Program-made: the position numbers and the translations under genes
DNA from: Limnephilus marmoratus
Taxonomy: Eukaryota > Arthropoda > Insecta > Trichoptera > Limnephilidae
Reading direction: 5' to 3'
NCBI GenBank assembly: GCA_917880885.1
Contig: OU862928.1
Coordinates: 11,055,721-11,119,720 of the forward strand
Length of the DNA stretch: 64,000 nt
Notes under the pieces: generated by a model
What the model saw: only the letters and a program-made list of their open reading frames with translations
Databases searched by the model: none
Told to the model about the DNA's origin: nothing
In this document: positions 31,696 through 42,665 of the stretch, piece by piece
How positions within the stretch are numbered: position 1 is the first letter of the stretch
How the letters are laid out: each line of letters opens with the position of its first letter

Positions 31696-34567
31696 AAGTT
31701 GCGTTTGACTATAAGATCAACATCATACTTATGTCAGAAACTTGGCTCAAAGAAACGGATATACCATTCATCAATATTGAAGGCTATAAACACGAAGCAT
31801 CCTGCCGACCTGAGGGCATCGGTTGTGGAGTATCCATATTTATTCAAGAAAACTTAGAATATAATTTAATCGATAATATAGTAGATCCAGATAACAACTT
31901 CCTTTGGATACACTTAAACAAACTTAGCTTAAACATCGGAGTGATATATAAAAAACCGAACACCAATTTTCAAGATTTTCTAGATAAGTTAAACATACAA
32001 CTGAAAACTCACAAAAGGTCCATAATACTGGGGGATTTCAATATCAACTTACTTGATTCCACAAACACACATACTTGTAAATACACAGAAATCATCAAGT
32101 CAAACGATTTCACTATAATGAATAAAATAAACAAATTACATGCAACACGTATTACAGAAAACACCAACACCATTATTGATCACATCATCTCAGACGTAAA
32201 CCTTTCGTATACTATAACAAACTGTGACACCTCAATATCTGATCACAACCTACTGATTCTTGACATACTTCATACGTACACTAAAAAAAACTCGCAAAAA
32301 TCCTCTTACAAATATACAAAAATTGATTATGATAAACTAGAGGAGGATATCCGACAAAACCCCTTTTCTATAAACAATAATGAGGACTCGGAACTGAACT
32401 ACAATAACTTTGTAAACTATCTGATAAACAAAATTAATTGTAACAGTTCAATAATAATAAAAACAAATAAAACCTGTCTTCCTGATTGGATAACAAAGGA
32501 CTTATTAAAAATGATTAAAAAAAGAAATAAACTGCACCTAAAAATTAAAAAACAACCCTGTAACCTATTACTTAAAACAGAATTTACTAAAATACGTAAC
32601 GACATAACTATAAAAAAACGAAACTTAAAAAAACAATACTACAGCAGCCTATTTAAAAAATGTGAAAATAATACCAAAAAGACTTGGAACGTAATAAACA
32701 GCATCATCAAGAACCAAACAAATACGCAAAGTAAACCATGTACAAAATTAAAGAACGGTAATGAAATCATCACAGAAGACATCAAGATATGCGAATACTT
32801 TAATAACTACTTTTGTAATATTGGCGCTTCTTTGGCTGATAATATAATCAACAAATACACCCATAAACTGGATGATAAAATTACATTAAAGTATGAAAGT
32901 GCGGAATCAATATACTTACAACCCACAACTGAACCCGAAATATTAGCTATTATAAAATCCCTAAAATCAAACGCGAGTGCTGGACATGATCAACTAAAAT
33001 GTACAACAGTACAAAAACTTGCCCCACTACTAACTCCTACACTAACTAAACTGATTAACCTGAGCCTGAAAGAAGGTCAATTTCCGGACAGTTGTAAAAT
33101 TGCAAGGGTTATTCCAATATATAAAGGGAGCTTGAAAACTCAAACATCTAACTATAGGCCCATTTCTGTCCTACCGATTCTATCAAAAATATATGAAAGA
33201 GTAATATACGATAGGCTAGACAACTTTCTGAAAAAAAAATCATTTCTATATGCCAAACAATACGGTTTCAGAAAAAAATCTAATACTCTCTCTGCAACTA
33301 ATGATCTTATAAATAAACTTAGAACTAGCATGGATAATAAAAACTATGTCATAGCAATTCTCGTAGACCTTCAAAAAGCCTTTGACACCGTAAGTCATGA
33401 AATACTGATTAAAAAAATAGAAAAAACAGGTGTAACCGGTCCAGCTATCAAACTAATAAAATCCTATCTGTCCAACAGAAAACAATGTGTTAACATAGGA
33501 GATAAAAACAGTCAACTCAAGAGTATAAACTACGGAGTTCCACAAGGATCAATACTGGGGCCACTTTTATTCCAAATATACATAAATGACATCTGTCAGC
33601 TAAAGCTAAATGGTGAAATCTTCTTATACGCAGATGACACGGCAATTTTTTACTTCGGCAAAAACTTAGAAAGTCTATTAGAACAATCTCAAACGGATCT
33701 TAATGTACTAAACGATTGGCTAATAAAAAATATATTAACAATAAATATTAATAAAACCGGTTACATGATCTTAAGCTCACCTAAAAGAATAATACCATCG
33801 CATAAACCATTACAAATAGAAGAAAGAGACCTACAAATCCTAGATAGCGAAAAATACCTGGGCTTATATATTGATAAACATTTAAAATTTAAACAACACG
33901 TAGAAAAACTAAAAACAAAAATCATCCCATTAATTGGTGTATTTGGTAGAATTGCTCATCTTCTACCAACAGAGGTAACGAGGGGCTTATACTTTAGCCT
34001 AATCCAGTCCCACCTAAATTATTTAATAGAAATATGGGGAAACACATACATTACGTACTTAAACGACTTACAAATAATACAGAACAAAGTTATTAAAAAA
34101 CTCTTCAACTATAACCCAGACACTCCCACAAAAAAACTATACCAGGAAATGAACCTTTTGAAAATAAGAACATTGTACGAATATAACATATGTCTTTTAA
34201 TCTACAAAATACAGAATGGACTTATACACACAAACACAACATTTATAAAAACATCACAAGTACACGAACATTATACTAGACAACACAATAAATTGTACAC
34301 AAATACTGTCAAGACTGAAAGTTGCAAGAGAAGTATTGGCCACGAGGGAGTTCATATATATAACCTCCTTCCAGATAACCTAAAAACGGAAAATAATATA
34401 AAAACATTTAAAAAAAAACTATTTAAACTCAAAATGTTGGAACAAAATTAAAAATATTACTTCTTACTACTGTACTATATATGCTCTGTATTTAAGTTAA
34501 GAAAGCGAAATATTATGTTTCTTTTAACTTAATAATAAAAAATAAAAAAAAATAAAAAAAAAAAACA
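31695..34567 (+). mobile_element. LINE-J inserted in BEL RT (5'-truncated)
   Basis: Starts inside the endonuclease near SETWLKE and ends in a 115-bp 3' UTR with an A-rich tail broken by T (34538-34567). BEL coding resumes directly after (SLKILGLIWNPDKDTF). Because the LINE frame has the same phase as BEL, the junction is open. I could not define a target duplication with confidence. Confidence 0.9.
31700..34451 (+). CDS. LINE-J endonuclease/reverse transcriptase, fused in frame to BEL RT
   Basis: About 915 codons, uninterrupted. The endonuclease lacks its first strand but keeps SETWLK, VIYKKPNTN, ILGDFNINLLD and SDHNLLILD. The RT includes NASAGHDQLKCTTVQKL, GQFPDSCKIARVIPIYKGS, NYRPISVLPILSKIYERVI, VDLQKAFDTVSHEIL, NYGVPQGSILGPLLFQIYI and the catalytic LYADDTAIFY, then a thumb ending KMLEQN. 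The open frame starts at 30534 in BEL, giving a 1299-residue reading with two different RT domains. As no promoter or start of its own is visible, it is probably not made as such. The unbroken frame indicates a recent insertion. Jockey-like group; the exact clade is uncertain. Confidence 0.85.
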
Positions 34568-36940
34568 TCTTTCTCGTTGAAGATTTTAGGATTAATTTGG
34601 AATCCTGATAAGGATACATTTTCGTACTCGGTAGAAGAAAAAGAAAAGGTTTTTACAAAACGTGCGATACTGAGCTGTGTTGCACGTATTTTCGACCCCA
34701 TTGGTCTAATAACACCTGTTGTTTTTAAGGTGAAATGTCTTCTACAGGAACTATGGAAATTAAAGTTAGGTTGGGATGACTCCCTCCCGGAAAAAATTGT
34801 TAATTTATGGGAAAATTTCTTGGATGAATTACCTAGGTTATGTTATTTACAAATACCGAGACATTGCAGTACAATAAAAAACTCAAATTGTACTTTAGTA
34901 GGATTTTCAGATGCGAGTGAATTAGGTTACGCGGCTTGTATATATTTGGTTACGAACGAAGCACAGCCTCAAGTCACATTACTTACGAGTAAATCTAAAG
35001 TTGCACCGCTGAAAATATTATCAATACCACGTCTCGAGCTTATGGGAGCTTACCTACTTTCAAAGCTTGTAAAAATGACGAAGTCGTCTATAGAAACTCT
35101 CGTGAAAATTACAGAAATAATATTGTTTTCCGATTCTACCATAGTTTTATCATGGATAAAGACACCACCTCATACTTTGAAAACTTTTGTCGCGAACCGT
35201 GTTATCAAAATTATTGATGAAATCGAGGACGCAAAGTGGTACCACGTTGCGTCAAAGGAAAATCCAGCCGATTTTGCTTCTCGCGGTTTATGTCCATCGC
35301 AAATAATAGACAACAAATTGTGGTTTCAAGGGCCTCCTTGGTTGGCTCAGCCAAGTCAGAAGTGGCCATTGTCTTTACCGGAAAAATTAAATGAAGAGCT
35401 ACCGGAAGTAAAATCTCACGTCTCAACAGTTAACAGGCCGCTTGATTACTATGAGGGCCTACAATTTTTCCGATTTTCTTCTTGGAACCGTCTTCGGAAT
35501 GTGGTCGCTTGGTCGCTTAGGTTTATTTACAATACGCAGCAACGGACCAAGGATGCTCGTAGGTCTGGAATTCTGACCGGCGCAGAAATAAATCGCGCGG
35601 TCACCCTAATAGTAAAATGCGATCAGCAGTTTCATTTTCCCGAGGAATTCAGAATGCTGCAAAATGATGCGGTCAACTCAGTGGCATTTCAAAAATTAAA
35701 TGTGTTTATTGACCACGAAAACATACTTCGCGTTGGCGGGCGGCTCCGCAACTCTCATTTAAAATATAATACTAAGTTCCCAATAATCTTGGCAAAAAAC
35801 AGTAAGATTGCGGAACTGTTAATATCTTATTACCATAAGGCCTATCTACACGCTGGTTCACGAACTCTGCAATTCCTGATTCAGCAAAATTATTGGATTG
35901 TGTCGGCACGTAATAAAATTAAGAAAATGGTGTCCAAATGTGTGAGGTGCGCGAGATTGCGAGCGTCCCCGCAAAATCCTCTCATGGCCAGTCTGCCAGA
36001 AGCGCGTGTCACACCGAACCGCGTATTCAATCGGGTGGGGGTGGATTTGGCTGGCCCATACGTCTTAAAGGAAGGAAAACGCAGAGGTGCTAAGACATAC
36101 AAGGCTTACTTTGCGATTTTTGTTTGCATGGCAACGAAGGCGATTCATCTCGAGGTTCTCTCAGATCTCTCGTCTGACGCTTTCATCGCTACCCTCGATA
36201 GGTTTGTTTCACGACGGGGTATTTGTCAGGCCATTTATTCAGATTGCGGTACGAACTTTGTTGGGGCGAAACGCCATTTGATTGGAACACAAAATTTTTT
36301 AAATAGTTGTCGTAAGGATGAACAAGTCATGCGTACATGTTCAGAAAAGGGAATAGTGTGGAACTTCAACCCTCCCTCCAGTCCTCACTTCGGAGGACTA
36401 TGGGAAGGGAACATTCGAGTCGTTAAAAATCATTTAAAACGAGTAATAGGGGACACTTCATTGACGTTTGAGGAATTTACAACTATATTACATAAAATAG
36501 AAGCCATACTAAATTCTCGTCCCCTCTGTCCTCTTACCTCAGACCCTGAGGACATTCAGGCCCTTACTCCAGGTCACTTTTTAATTGGAGAACCGTTAAT
36601 TTCGATTCCAGAATATAACTATTCAGAGGTTAAAATAAATCGTCTCAATCGGTGGGAACATTTAAAGAAAATGACTCAACATTTTTGGCAGCGCTGGAAT
36701 ACAGAATATTTACAAGCGTTACAAAATCGAGTCAAATGGTATAAGGCTACCCGTAACCTTCAAGTAAATGACCTAGTGGTCATCAAAGATACTAGGAGTC
36801 CTCCATTGAAATGGCCGCTCGGCAGGATAAGGGAGGTGAAACCGGGCTCTGACGGGGTCGTAAGATTAGCCTCAGTACAAACCAGCGATGGTATATATCT
36901 ACGGCCTGTGGCAAAGCTTTGTCTTTTACCTGTAGAATAA
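34568..36940 (+). CDS. BEL RNase H, integrase and C-terminal domain
   Basis: An intact 787-codon frame. RNase H: ILGLIWNPDKDTFSY connection, GFSDASELGYAACIYL, LSIPRLELMGAYLLSKL, LFSDSTIVLSWI and ENPADFASRGL. Integrase: H2C2 zinc domain (YLHAGSRTLQFLIQ ... CVRCARLR), then the DDE core with VGVDLAGPY, YSDCGTNFVGAKRHL and PHFGGLWEGNIRVVK ... KIEAILNSRPL. The end (WKATRNL-like, NDLVVIKDTRSPPLKWPLGRI) is the BEL C-terminal domain that binds near the integrase. The first methionine at 34577 (read from TTG) is internal to the old polyprotein. Frame intact, catalytic residues present. Confidence 0.92.
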   Translation, partial: SFSLKILGLIWNPDKDTFSYSVEEKEKVFTKRAILSCVARIFDPIGLITPVVFKVKCLLQELWKLKLGWDDSLPEKIVNLWENFLDELPRLCYLQIPRHCSTIKNSNCTLVGFSDASELGYAACIYLVTNEAQPQVTLLTSKSKVAPLKILSIPRLELMGAYLLSKLVKMTKSSIETLVKITEIILFSDSTIVLSWIKTPPHTLKTFVANRVIKIIDEIEDAKWYHVASKENPADFASRGLCPSQIIDNKLWFQGPPWLAQPSQKWPLSLPEKLNEELPEVKSHVSTVNRPLDYYEGLQFFRFSSWNRLRNVVAWSLRFIYNTQQRTKDARRSGILTGAEINRAVTLIVKCDQQFHFPEEFRMLQNDAVNSVAFQKLNVFIDHENILRVGGRLRNSHLKYNTKFPIILAKNSKIAELLISYYHKAYLHAGSRTLQFLIQQNYWIVSARNKIKKMVSKCVRCARLRASPQNPLMASLPEARVTPNRVFNRVGVDLAGPYVLKEGKRRGAKTYKAYFAIFVCMATKAIHLEVLSDLSSDAFIATLDRFVSRRGICQAIYSDCGTNFVGAKRHLIGTQNFLNSCRKDEQVMRTCSEKGIVWNFNPPSSPHFGGLWEGNIRVVKNHLKRVIGDTSLTFEEFTTILHKIEAILNSRPLCPLTSDPEDIQALTPGHFLIGEPLISIPEYNYSEVKINRLNRWEHLKKMTQHFWQRWNTEYLQALQNRVKWYKATRNLQVNDLVVIKDTRSPPLKWPLGRIREVKPGSDGVVRLASVQTSDGIYLRPVAKLCLLPVE

Positions 36941-37257
36941 GATAGCAACGTTTTTTTTTTCTTTTTTTATATGAATATTGGAATAGGTTCATATATTTTT
37001 TGTTTAGTTTTTATGCCTTCAATGGTTTCGCATTGATTGCGATTCAGCTATCTTTTGTTTTAGTTATGTTTTTCGAGTTATTATTTTTTCATTACATTCT
37101 GCACGTATAGTCTTTAGTTTCACGTGCACCTAGTTTTTAAGGAATAGATTAAATGTTAGGAGTAGGTTTCTTTTCATATTCTTTTAAATGTTAGGAGTAG
37201 GTTTCTTGGCCAGTTTCGATGGGTGTTGGAAAAATGGTATTTTTGGCGGGCGGTATA
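36941..37257 (+). other. BEL 3' untranslated region with polypurine tract
   Basis: Non-coding, with a near-tandem repeat (TTAAATGTTAGGAGTAGGTTTCTT twice, near 37150-37210). The last bases, TTTTTGGCGGGCGGTATA, directly before the 3' LTR are G-rich, like the BEL polypurine tract. Confidence 0.6.
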
Positions 37258-37654
37258 TGTTCGGGCAAATCTATACCTACTCCCATGTATCCCTCCCGTC
37301 TTACCTACCTATCCTGATATATCCATCTTGCTATTGTCACCGGTTCAAGATTGATTCCTAACCGTGAAATCAGTACAATTTCAACACTGCGCGGCACTGG
37401 CAGCACAAATATTTTGGTCTCGTCGCTTATAGTCAAAACCCGGATCCGCGCAAAATACGTACTTTCAACCGCGAGTTATCTTGAGTGCATGAAGTGTGGG
37501 ACCCAGGACGTCATCAGCAAGGTAGGGTTTCATCTTGTTTTCGGTGGACATCCCATTTTTTCCCCTTCATCTCTTTTTCCATTCCCACAGTGATAGGTGG
37601 AGATTCCGAACTCCGCGGAAGAAAGTAACAGGCTTCCAATCAGCTATCGAAACA
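37258..37654 (+). repeat. BEL 3' LTR
   Basis: Same as 28313-28709 throughout as far as I can compare by eye. Followed by the ATGCC duplication. Confidence 0.95.
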
Positions 37655-37693
37655 ATGCCATTGCAACGCATGCCGGGAACCAGCTAGTGTTAT

Positions 37694-38288
37694 CAGTGGC
37701 GGTCCTTCCCTCAGGACAATTGGTCAAAAACCTCCCAAAATTATAAGATGACAGTAAAACAATATTATTATGAAATAATAAGGAAATCAAAACAACTGGT
37801 ATTATTCGAATGTATTTGAAATGCACCGCGAGAGAAAGCCGACAGCGGCAAGCAGTGACATCTAACATCTTAAATGGAAGCTTCCTTTCCCACGCATTGC
37901 GATTGGCTGGGTCAAATTATGAAATGCCCTGGTATCATATCTTCTGTCTCTTTACGCACTACACAATAAATGAGATGACACTATGTCCCTTTTTAAAAAG
38001 TTTTCGGATTCTGAAGACGGTTTGGGTCAGAGCCGTGAGGGAGAGAGAGCATCCTGAATATCATTCGTCTGAAAGAGATGGTTTGATAAACGTAGGTTGA
38101 TTTCGCATATTTTACGCTTGTCGCATGAAATAATTTACTATATTAAATTTAATTTGACGTCTGTGGGTGAATTTGACTCTTTGAGGTTCCTACAAATGAA
38201 TATTGTTATATTTAATATGACATTGTATCCTAGGTAATATCATTTTTTTAAATGACCTTCCACTTCTGGGCCCCTAGAGCCGCCTCTG
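37694..38288. mobile_element. hAT-P (595-bp hAT-type element in hAT-A copy 2)
   Basis: Ends CAGTGGCGGTCC and, inverted, CAGAGGCGGCTC. Perfect 8-bp duplication AGTGTTAT at 37686-37693 and 38289-38296. Copy 1 of hAT-A lacks it (near 14620-14635). No coding frame. Confidence 0.88.
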
Positions 38289-39019
38289 AGTGTTATTATA
38301 ATAATTATTATAATCTAACATCAGTCCCATACCACAAAACTTTACAAGTGGAGCGGAGACGAGATGTGTCTCCTGAGCAATATGATAAGTCAATTTTAGC
38401 ACGTCTTTGTTTCACTCTGCTCAGCTTTGCTTCTATGGAAACGCACCCTTAGATATGGGCACTTACGACAATTTATTACAACCAAAGGTTCTACCAAAAT
38501 CAATTGTATTTTGTAATTTGTATTTTGTATTTGAAATTAAAAAATGGTTAAAATACTGTATTTTGTATTTCAAATACACGACTTGAAAGTATTTTGTATT
38601 TCGTATTTTAAATACATGCGAAAAAGTATTTTAATTTCAGCAAAGCATGTATTTTGCCCAGCCCTGATTGTTGTATACTTAAGAGGCCTTGTATTTTTTC
38701 GGTAGATTGTTCTTGAATTTGTTACCTAAAAACCCTAGTAAAATTACAAATGTCATCATCATCATCAGCGACAGCCTACTGCGTCCATATACAGGGTGTA
38801 ACAGCAGGTACTCCTTCCCACCCCCAACATAACACAAACATCTCTGTATACAGGGTGTAAAAGCACATTCCAGAAAGATTTTAACCAGCGATTCTTGAGC
38901 ATACTTGAAGTAAAAAATTTACATTTAATTTTGCTGCCCATGATATATGTATTTCTCCAATTAAACACAATAAAAATATTTTTCCAGCAGCAACAGAGTG
39001 GTTGGGTAGTCCGGTATTG

Positions 39020-39497
39020 CAGTGGTCCCCAACCTTTTTATCACCGCGGAACGGACAACGTTTGATAATTTAAACGTGGCCCTAGAGGGGGGGGTGTTCA
39101 CTCATCACGACTCCACAAGCTTAAAGAATAGTTACACACAGATCAAGCAGATGATTTTTCTCTGGTGTGCACCTCGAATTTAAAGCTTTTCTCGAAACTG
39201 GTGAGTGACGTGAAGATTGGACTTATCCTTGCTTTATGCGAAATGTCGCTCGTTATGCGAGAAGTCGCTCTCTGAGGGAGCGTTTTTTTTTCAGAATCTG
39301 TTTTGCTCGTTATGCGAATTACTCGTTATGGGAGGTGCTCGTCATGAAAGGTTCCATTGTATTTTTTTTATAATTATTTATTTTATTTATTGTGAGTGAT
39401 CGATTTTGTTTTACGTAATTTTGATTTTTAAGCAGGCCTTGCGCGGCTCATTACCATTTGGTCCACGGCCCGGCAGACCAGGGGTTGGGGACCGCTG
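39020..39497. mobile_element. hAT-Q (478-bp hAT-type element)
   Basis: Ends CAGTGGTCCCCAACCTTTTT and, inverted, CAGCGGTCCCCAACCCCTGG. Flanks CGGTATTG (39012-39019) and AGGTATTG (39498-39505) match in 7 of 8 bases. This terminal sequence is typical of hAT elements found widely in animals. No transposase frame. Confidence 0.88.
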
Positions 39498-39737
39498 AGG
39501 TATTGCATAGCAATAAGATGTTAAGCACCCCGTCTCATTCTAACAGCTACACGGTTACACACGAAAGAGCTCGCGTTTCGCTCAATACCATCGCGATGTA
39601 TAGGGATGGGATAATTGGCAACGTGTGATTGAAAAAAATGGGAGAGCAAAATTAAATGTACATTTTTTACTCCAAATATGCTCAGGAATCGCTGGTTAAA
39701 ATCCTTCGGGTACATGCTGTTACAACCTGCACACAAA

Positions 39738-40005
39738 TATGTCTGTTATGTTATGTCGAGGGTGGGAAATCCCTGTATACAAAAGTGTCTGTTATGTTAT
39801 GTTGGGGGTGGGAAATCCCTGTATACAAAGGTCTCTGTTATGTTATGTTGGGGGTGGGAAGTCCCTGTATACAAAGGTGTCTGTTAATATTATGTTGGGG
39901 GTGGGAAGTCCCTATATACAAAGGTATCTGTTATGTTATGTTGGGAGTGGGAAGTCCCTGTATACAAAGGTGTCTGTTATGTTATGTTGGGGGTGGAAGT
40001 ACCCA
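39738..40005 (+). repeat. 46-bp minisatellite, about six units
   Basis: Unit: TGTCTGTTATGTTATGTTGG, then GGGTGGGAAATCCCTGTATA and CAAAAG. Because 46 is not a multiple of 3 and the unit has no stop in any plus frame, all three frames look open (up to 159 codons). These are not genes. Confidence 0.9.
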
Positions 40006-40139
40006 TGTCCTTTTGTTTGGAATTCCTCCAAATTTGCCTTTTGGGAATAAGGAAACCCATGGAAAAACCTTATCCGGAAGGAAGACGTACGACGGCCTCC
40101 TTGATCGAGGGTTGGAACCCAGCGTGCGCAAATAAATTT

Positions 40140-40590
40140 TATTTGATTAATTTTTGGTATTTCACAACTAATTAATTCAAAATATATTTGTATACTCCAC
40201 TCTCATACATTGTTGATCTCGCGCGACGGTATATCGGTTTTTTGTTAATCCGTTTGTTTTTGTTGATCCATTTGTTTTTGTTGATCCATCACACAAGCTG
40301 ACTTACATATGTATTTATTTGAACGCCAAAAAATGGCTTTTACAATCAAATGAGACATGAGAGTACACATTGGTACACAGGAGGGTAATTATTTATTTAT
40401 TTTAGGGAAATCAACAATTTACAATTTGATCAATTTATTCGTGTATAATTTACCTAAGTGAAAAACCAATTATAGATTTCCTCATTATACTATTACATTG
40501 TGTATCTAGATTGAGTATGTAGTTTGAGTTAATTATTAATTTCTAGAAATTTGCTCATACTATTACATTGTGTTTCTAGATTGAGTATCT
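40140..40590. other. AT-rich, no supported gene
   Basis: Contains a tandem pair of about 70 bp (40486-40555 and 40556-40620, both with CTATTACATTGTGT...CTAGATTGAGTAT) leading into the palindrome below. No coding frame. Confidence 0.5.
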
Positions 40591-40638
40591 AGTTTGAGTT
40601 AATTATTAATTTCTAGGAATTAATAATTAACTCAAACT
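40591..40638. repeat. Perfect 21-bp-arm palindrome
   Basis: Arms AGTTTGAGTTAATTATTAAT(T) and the exact complement around a 6-base loop TCTAGG. Would form a strong hairpin in single strands. Confidence 0.85.
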
Positions 40639-40879
40639 GAAATCTTACAATAACTAAAAGATATTACATTACCTATAACAGGTTGTAGGTAGTACATAAT
40701 ATATCATTACATTTACATTTATGCATTTAATACATTTTAATACACTTTTCATAAAAAAATATATTTCGTCATAATTGAAGATATCTACATCAGAGAAAAT
40801 GTTTTTTTATGTGTTGAACAGAGTCTTATAAGGCAAGCATTTTAGTTTGAATTTGTTTTACAGTGTTTTTCTTCAAAAA

Positions 40880-41345
40880 TATTACACGTTTCAGATTTTA
40901 TGTCCAGTTTAACTCGTTCCCGCAGGAAAAACTTAACCCTTTCACGCACTTTTCCACAAATGATCTTAATGATCCTAATAATATTTCGTTTATCGTCAAG
41001 TTTGGAATAAAATGTTTTCTCATTTTTCTGAAATAATCTATTTTTTTATTATACGTATAATTATATCTTTTTAATCTACTAGCTTTTACACCTAATTTTT
41101 GTTTTAATAAATCTAATAAATCATTGATTATATTTTCATTATTATTCCACCAATGCTATTACCAACTTTTTTCCCAATTTCATCTACATGTCTTAAAATA
41201 TTCCTACTTCTTTTTCCATTTTTATATTCAATTACTCTAGCTATGTTACTTCTTAAAAATACTACATCATTTTCTAATCTAACCTGCTATTCTGGTTTAC
41301 TATAACTATATGATCTATTATCAGAGGACGTTAATTTGCAGACGT
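40880..41345 (-). pseudogene. Decayed LINE-like coding fragment
   Basis: On the minus strand, two frames in turn give RLENDVVFLRSNIARVIEYK, KRSRNILRHVDEIGKK and, after a shift, NDLLDLLKQKLGVKASRLKR and YNYTYNKKIDYFRKM. The K-x-x-RLKRY ... F-x-K-x-x-K-x-F pattern resembles the region between endonuclease and RT in some non-LTR replicases. Several stops. A weak call. Confidence 0.35.
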
Positions 41346-42166
41346 AATTTACGAGTGATAGTATGAAGATCTAAAAAACTAATATCGTCATATATTATCT
41401 GTGTAATTTATTATTTTTTATCATTATTTATTCGATAATATTTATTTATTAGACTTTGAAAAAAACAACTATTACTAATTAATACATAAATTTGGTACAA
41501 CATGAGATCTTTTCGGTTTGCTTCTTTTAAATTAAAAATATTACAAAAAAAAAATCTTCATTTTTCTACCAACCAATAAATGTTTTATAACAATTAGATA
41601 GTTTTATATAATTATTTTTTGTTTATAAACACTTTTCACACATATCATCAAATTACAAAAAGCCTAAACATAGGTCCAATTGACCTACAACAGTACGATA
41701 ACTCTAATATGAAGGGACTTACCAAGGCAACACCGCCGTCTCTTGTGGACAATCGGCGGGTACCATGCGGGTACTAAGTTGGTTCCATCAATCAGGGCAA
41801 TCGAAAGAAGTGTGCGAAAGAGAAAGCAGATATTTGTTTGCGTATAGGTAAAAATGACCTAGATTGGGCTTCTACGGTTAAGAGGGAATAACCAGACAAA
41901 ACCGGAAATATGTCATTTTTAAATCAAATTTTACACGTATTGACTCTTTTCCACAAAAAAATTGTAGATATCCTATTGAGTCCACGCTCAATACACACTT
42001 TAAAAATTTGTACTTGGTAGATAATGCTTAGTAATAAGTTATTCAGTAACCGGAATTAATAAATTCAAATCGATTTTAATTTACTTATTATTATAATAAA
42101 CATTGCTTAAGAAATGAGTTTGTAAGAGAAACTTGCCCTGTTTGTTAAAACAATATTTGTTTCCAG

Positions 42167-42370
42167 TAACATGCAACCTTCAGCCATCCAACACTGTGAA
42201 CTTCGTTTGCTTCGATTCTGATTACTTACAAACCACCTGCTCAACGAAGATCGTCGTTGGGACATGGATTTATCCTTCGTGCAAGGAAGGACACGTCGCC
42301 ATAGGAAGTTTAGTAGCGATTTCTTGCCAACATGACGGGTGGGACAAAGCCATTCCTAATTGCATCCCGT
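42167..42370 (+). CDS. Exon: wonton/CCP-like Cys-rich domain
   Basis: Acceptor TTTGTTTCCAG, donor GTGAGT. The reading holds six cysteines in a wonton/sushi-like pattern: TCNLQPS, NFVCF, TTCST, GTWIYPSCKEGH, AISCQHDGWDK and PNCIP. The WD-x-x-x-P-x-C ending after C-Q-x-D-G is the mark of the wonton module next to sushi in ModSP/HP14. Phase 1 at both ends, as for most sushi-type modules. Here it precedes the sushi exon, opposite to the order that I recall for HP14. Confidence 0.75.
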
Positions 42371-42439
42371 GTGAGTCAAGTGTTCAACTAAATACTGTCA
42401 ATTTATTTGTTCTTAGAAGAGTGAATAATATGTTATCAG

Positions 42440-42665
42440 CACGTACCCAAAGAATTTTAACCAGCAATTAGGGAACCTTTCCAGTAAAAAAAAGAGACGG
42501 ACTGCGTAAAACGTGACCCGCTAGGCTATATCCAGTAGCGTCATGTGTAATATTTATTTTTAATTTTTTTTACTAACAAAATCTCATCGCATATCAAAAC
42601 GACTTTTTCATTTTTAACTTCAAATATAATCAGATATCTCTGATTAAAATCCTTTGGGTACCTAC
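42440..42665. mobile_element. Small foldback related to element G
   Basis: ACGTACCCAAAGAATTTTAA near the left edge and its diverged complement at 42640-42665 (TTAAAATCCTTTGGGTACCT). It lies in the intron between the first two exons. No coding frame. Confidence 0.5.

Larger units (their letters stand above)
28313..37654 (+). mobile_element. BEL/Pao LTR retrotransposon, recently inserted
   Basis: Two 397-bp LTRs (TGTT...AACA) flank gag, protease, RT, RNase H and integrase. The 5-bp target duplication ATGCC is at 28308-28312 and 37655-37659. The LTRs show no difference that I can see. The element has three lesions: a one-base A-run insertion in gag, an in-frame stop before RT, and a LINE inserted in RT. 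It is therefore young but dead. Confidence 0.95.
26954..38666. mobile_element. hAT-A copy 2, interrupted by BEL and hAT-P
   Basis: Flanked by a perfect 8-bp duplication, ATTGTTGT, at 26946-26953 and 38667-38674. Right end TGCCCAGCCCTG matches copy 1; the left end is mutated (AAAGGCTGGGCAG). Segments 26954-28312 and 37660-38666 together correspond to copy 1 reversed. The BEL element (28313-37654) and hAT-P (37694-38288) are later insertions, absent from copy 1, and copy 2 lacks the LINE-A insert of copy 1. Confidence 0.9.
38775..40010. mobile_element. Inverted-repeat element G with minisatellite arm
   Basis: The left arm (about 38778-38940) and right arm (about 39640-39770) are diverged inverted copies; both contain ATTTTAACCAGCGATT or its complement and a GGGGGTGGGAAG word. 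The right arm has been expanded into the 46-bp array. It is itself split by hAT-Q. A smaller relative is at 42440-42665. Confidence 0.6.

Noticed and set aside
39656..40175. Overlapping open frames of up to 159 codons in three plus-strand frames
   Set aside because: They are read from the 46-bp minisatellite, whose unit lacks stops in any forward frame and is not a multiple of 3.
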